The translations under genes and the position numbers were made by a program. A DNA stretch of 64,000 nucleotides, from assembly GCF_014218705.1 (NCBI RefSeq), contig NZ_JABBJF010000011.1, positions 61,555-125,554 of the forward strand, in the 5' to 3' direction. This DNA is from Kluyvera sichuanensis. GTDB lineage: Bacteria; Pseudomonadota; Gammaproteobacteria; Enterobacterales; Enterobacteriaceae. The notes below the pieces were generated by a model. That model saw only the letters and a program-made list of their open reading frames with translations, was not told the DNA's origin and ran no database searches. Positions 63,283-64,000 of this stretch are shown here, in pieces (the first letter of the stretch is position 1; the number at the start of each line of letters is the position of its first letter).

Positions 63283-63840
63283 TCAGCCTGGCTGGCTGGC
63301 GGGAAATTTCTTATACAGCGTGGAAATACCCACATCAAAAAGCAGCGCCACGCGCTGACGTGTTTCACCTGCAGACAGTAACCGCCCGGCCTGCGCCCAT
63401 TGTTCCGGTGACAACTTTGGACGGCGCCCGCCGATTCTCCCCTGCGCCCTTGCTGCAGCCAATCCCGCACGGGTTCTTTCCACAATCAGTTCACGCTCCA
63501 TTTCTGCCAGGGCGCCCATGATGTGGAAGAAAAAGCGCCCCATGGGTGTCGAGGTATCAATGCTATCCGTCAGACTGCGGAAATTAACAGCCCGCTGCCG
63601 CAGCTCCTCCACGAGAACCACCAGATGCCGCATACTGCGCCCAAGTCGATCAAGCTTCCAGACAACCAGCGTGTCTCCCGGCGACAGGGTTTTAAGTAGC
63701 TTTTTTAATCCGGGGCGGTCCGATGTTTTACCGCTCATTTTGTCCTCAAATATCAGCTCACATCCTGACCGCTCAAGCGCATCACGCTGCAGCGCAGTGT
63801 TTTGTTCATTTGTTGATACGCGTATATAGCCCACTTGCAT
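63283..63840 (-). CDS. Serine site-specific recombinase (Hin/Gin/Pin-type DNA invertase)
   Basis: 185 aa, the usual invertase length. Catalytic Ser10 in VGYIRVSTNEQNT; further active-site residues in VWKLDRLGRSMRHL. C-terminal Hin-type HTH (RQRVALLFDVGISTLYKKFP). ATG 63840 has GAGG 8 bases upstream. In phages Mu, P1 and P2-like prophages such enzymes flip tail-fibre gene ends to change host range. Here it sits next to the sheath gene FI rather than after visible fibre genes, which are expected to the right. Confidence 0.92.
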   Translation of the reverse strand: MQVGYIRVSTNEQNTALQRDALERSGCELIFEDKMSGKTSDRPGLKKLLKTLSPGDTLVVWKLDRLGRSMRHLVVLVEELRQRAVNFRSLTDSIDTSTPMGRFFFHIMGALAEMERELIVERTRAGLAAARAQGRIGGRRPKLSPEQWAQAGRLLSAGETRQRVALLFDVGISTLYKKFPASQPG

Positions 63841-63894
63841 CTGCTTTCCCTCACGCAAAAGCCCGAATGATGCCAGCCAGGCAGGAAAACTGCA

Positions 63895-63920
63895 TTTTCT
63901 TAAACGTTGGTTTAGGAAGT
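63895..63920. other. Candidate invertase crossover site (gix/hix-like)
   Basis: 26 bases upstream of the invertase contain TTAAACGTTGGTTTAGGAA, a dyad that agrees with the Mu gix site, as I recall it, at 17 of 26 positions, including AAAC and GGTTT flanking a 2-base centre. Location beside the invertase gene is typical. The partner site would lie to the right, outside the window. Confidence 0.45.
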
Positions 63921-64000
63921 TTGCCAACATTCGGAACGGCAGCATCAAAAGATGTTGGTACCGGAGCTGGTCAAATCCCAGATATGAGCTACTTCGCTGC

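Larger units (their letters stand above)
56210..64000. mobile_element. P2-like prophage, right end (continues past window)
   Basis: From the 3' end of ileX rightwards the genes are ogr, D, U, T, E/E', FII and FI, all on the minus strand. This is the P2 late-gene order read from its right attachment end, followed by a DNA invertase. The ogr end lies against ileX. Integrase, head genes, lysis and tail fibres must be further right, outside the window. The attachment core cannot be defined without the other end. Confidence 0.9.

Overview
The window is chromosomal DNA of a member of the Enterobacteriaceae. Gene order from metC to mug follows the Escherichia coli metC-rpoD region closely, and protein lengths match (ParC 752 aa, QseB 219, QseC 449, YqhD 387). 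REP-like repeats, two ERIC elements and a TolC that differs from both the E. coli and the Klebsiella protein as I remember them suggest an Enterobacter-type genome (E. cloacae complex or a close relative). That genus call is inference.

Layout. 1-5.2 kb: metC (5' end outside the window), yghB, then yqhC divergent from yqhD-dkgA (aldehyde/glyoxal reductases with their AraC regulator). 5.3-12.4 kb: ygiQ, ftsP, plsC and parC, all on the minus strand. ParC carries isoleucine at position 80, the classical fluoroquinolone-resistance substitution. 12.4-17 kb: an AraC-GyrI fusion regulator, ygiW, the qseBC two-component system, and mdaB-ygiN (quinone redox). 17-25.4 kb: an accessory sugar-acid island between ygiN and parE, which are neighbours in E. 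coli. It holds a GH88 hydrolase, an oligosaccharide MFS permease, a DUF2264 protein, a divergent AraC regulator and a dctPQM TRAP transporter. 25.7-30.2 kb: parE-yqiA-cpdA-yqiB-nudF, with nudF broken by an in-frame amber codon inside the Nudix box. 30.4-39.6 kb: tolC-ygiB-ygiC, ygiD, zupT (Fur-type box), ribB with an FMN riboswitch, ubiK, yqiJ-yqiK. 39.8-39.95 kb: an Ibs/Sib type I toxin-antitoxin locus too short for routine ORF calling. 40-51 kb: ygiF-glnE-hldE, ygiM-cca, uppP, folB, plsY, tsaD. 51.1-55.4 kb: the macromolecular synthesis operon rpsU-dnaG-rpoD with an ERIC element between rpsU and dnaG. Then mug and tRNA-Ile2 (ileX).

56.2 kb to the end: the right end of a P2-like prophage next to ileX. 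Ogr, D, U, T, E+E' (with a -1 frameshift site), FII and FI are followed by a serine DNA invertase with a candidate crossover site. The rest of the phage, including its integrase and tail fibres, lies beyond the window.

The best candidate for an undescribed system is the GH88/MFS/DUF2264/TRAP island, which looks like import and depolymerisation of unsaturated uronate-containing oligosaccharides. Two perfect 10-bp direct repeats, 75 bp apart, sit in its divergent promoter. The clearest individual anomalies are ParC Ile80 and the nudF nonsense mutation.
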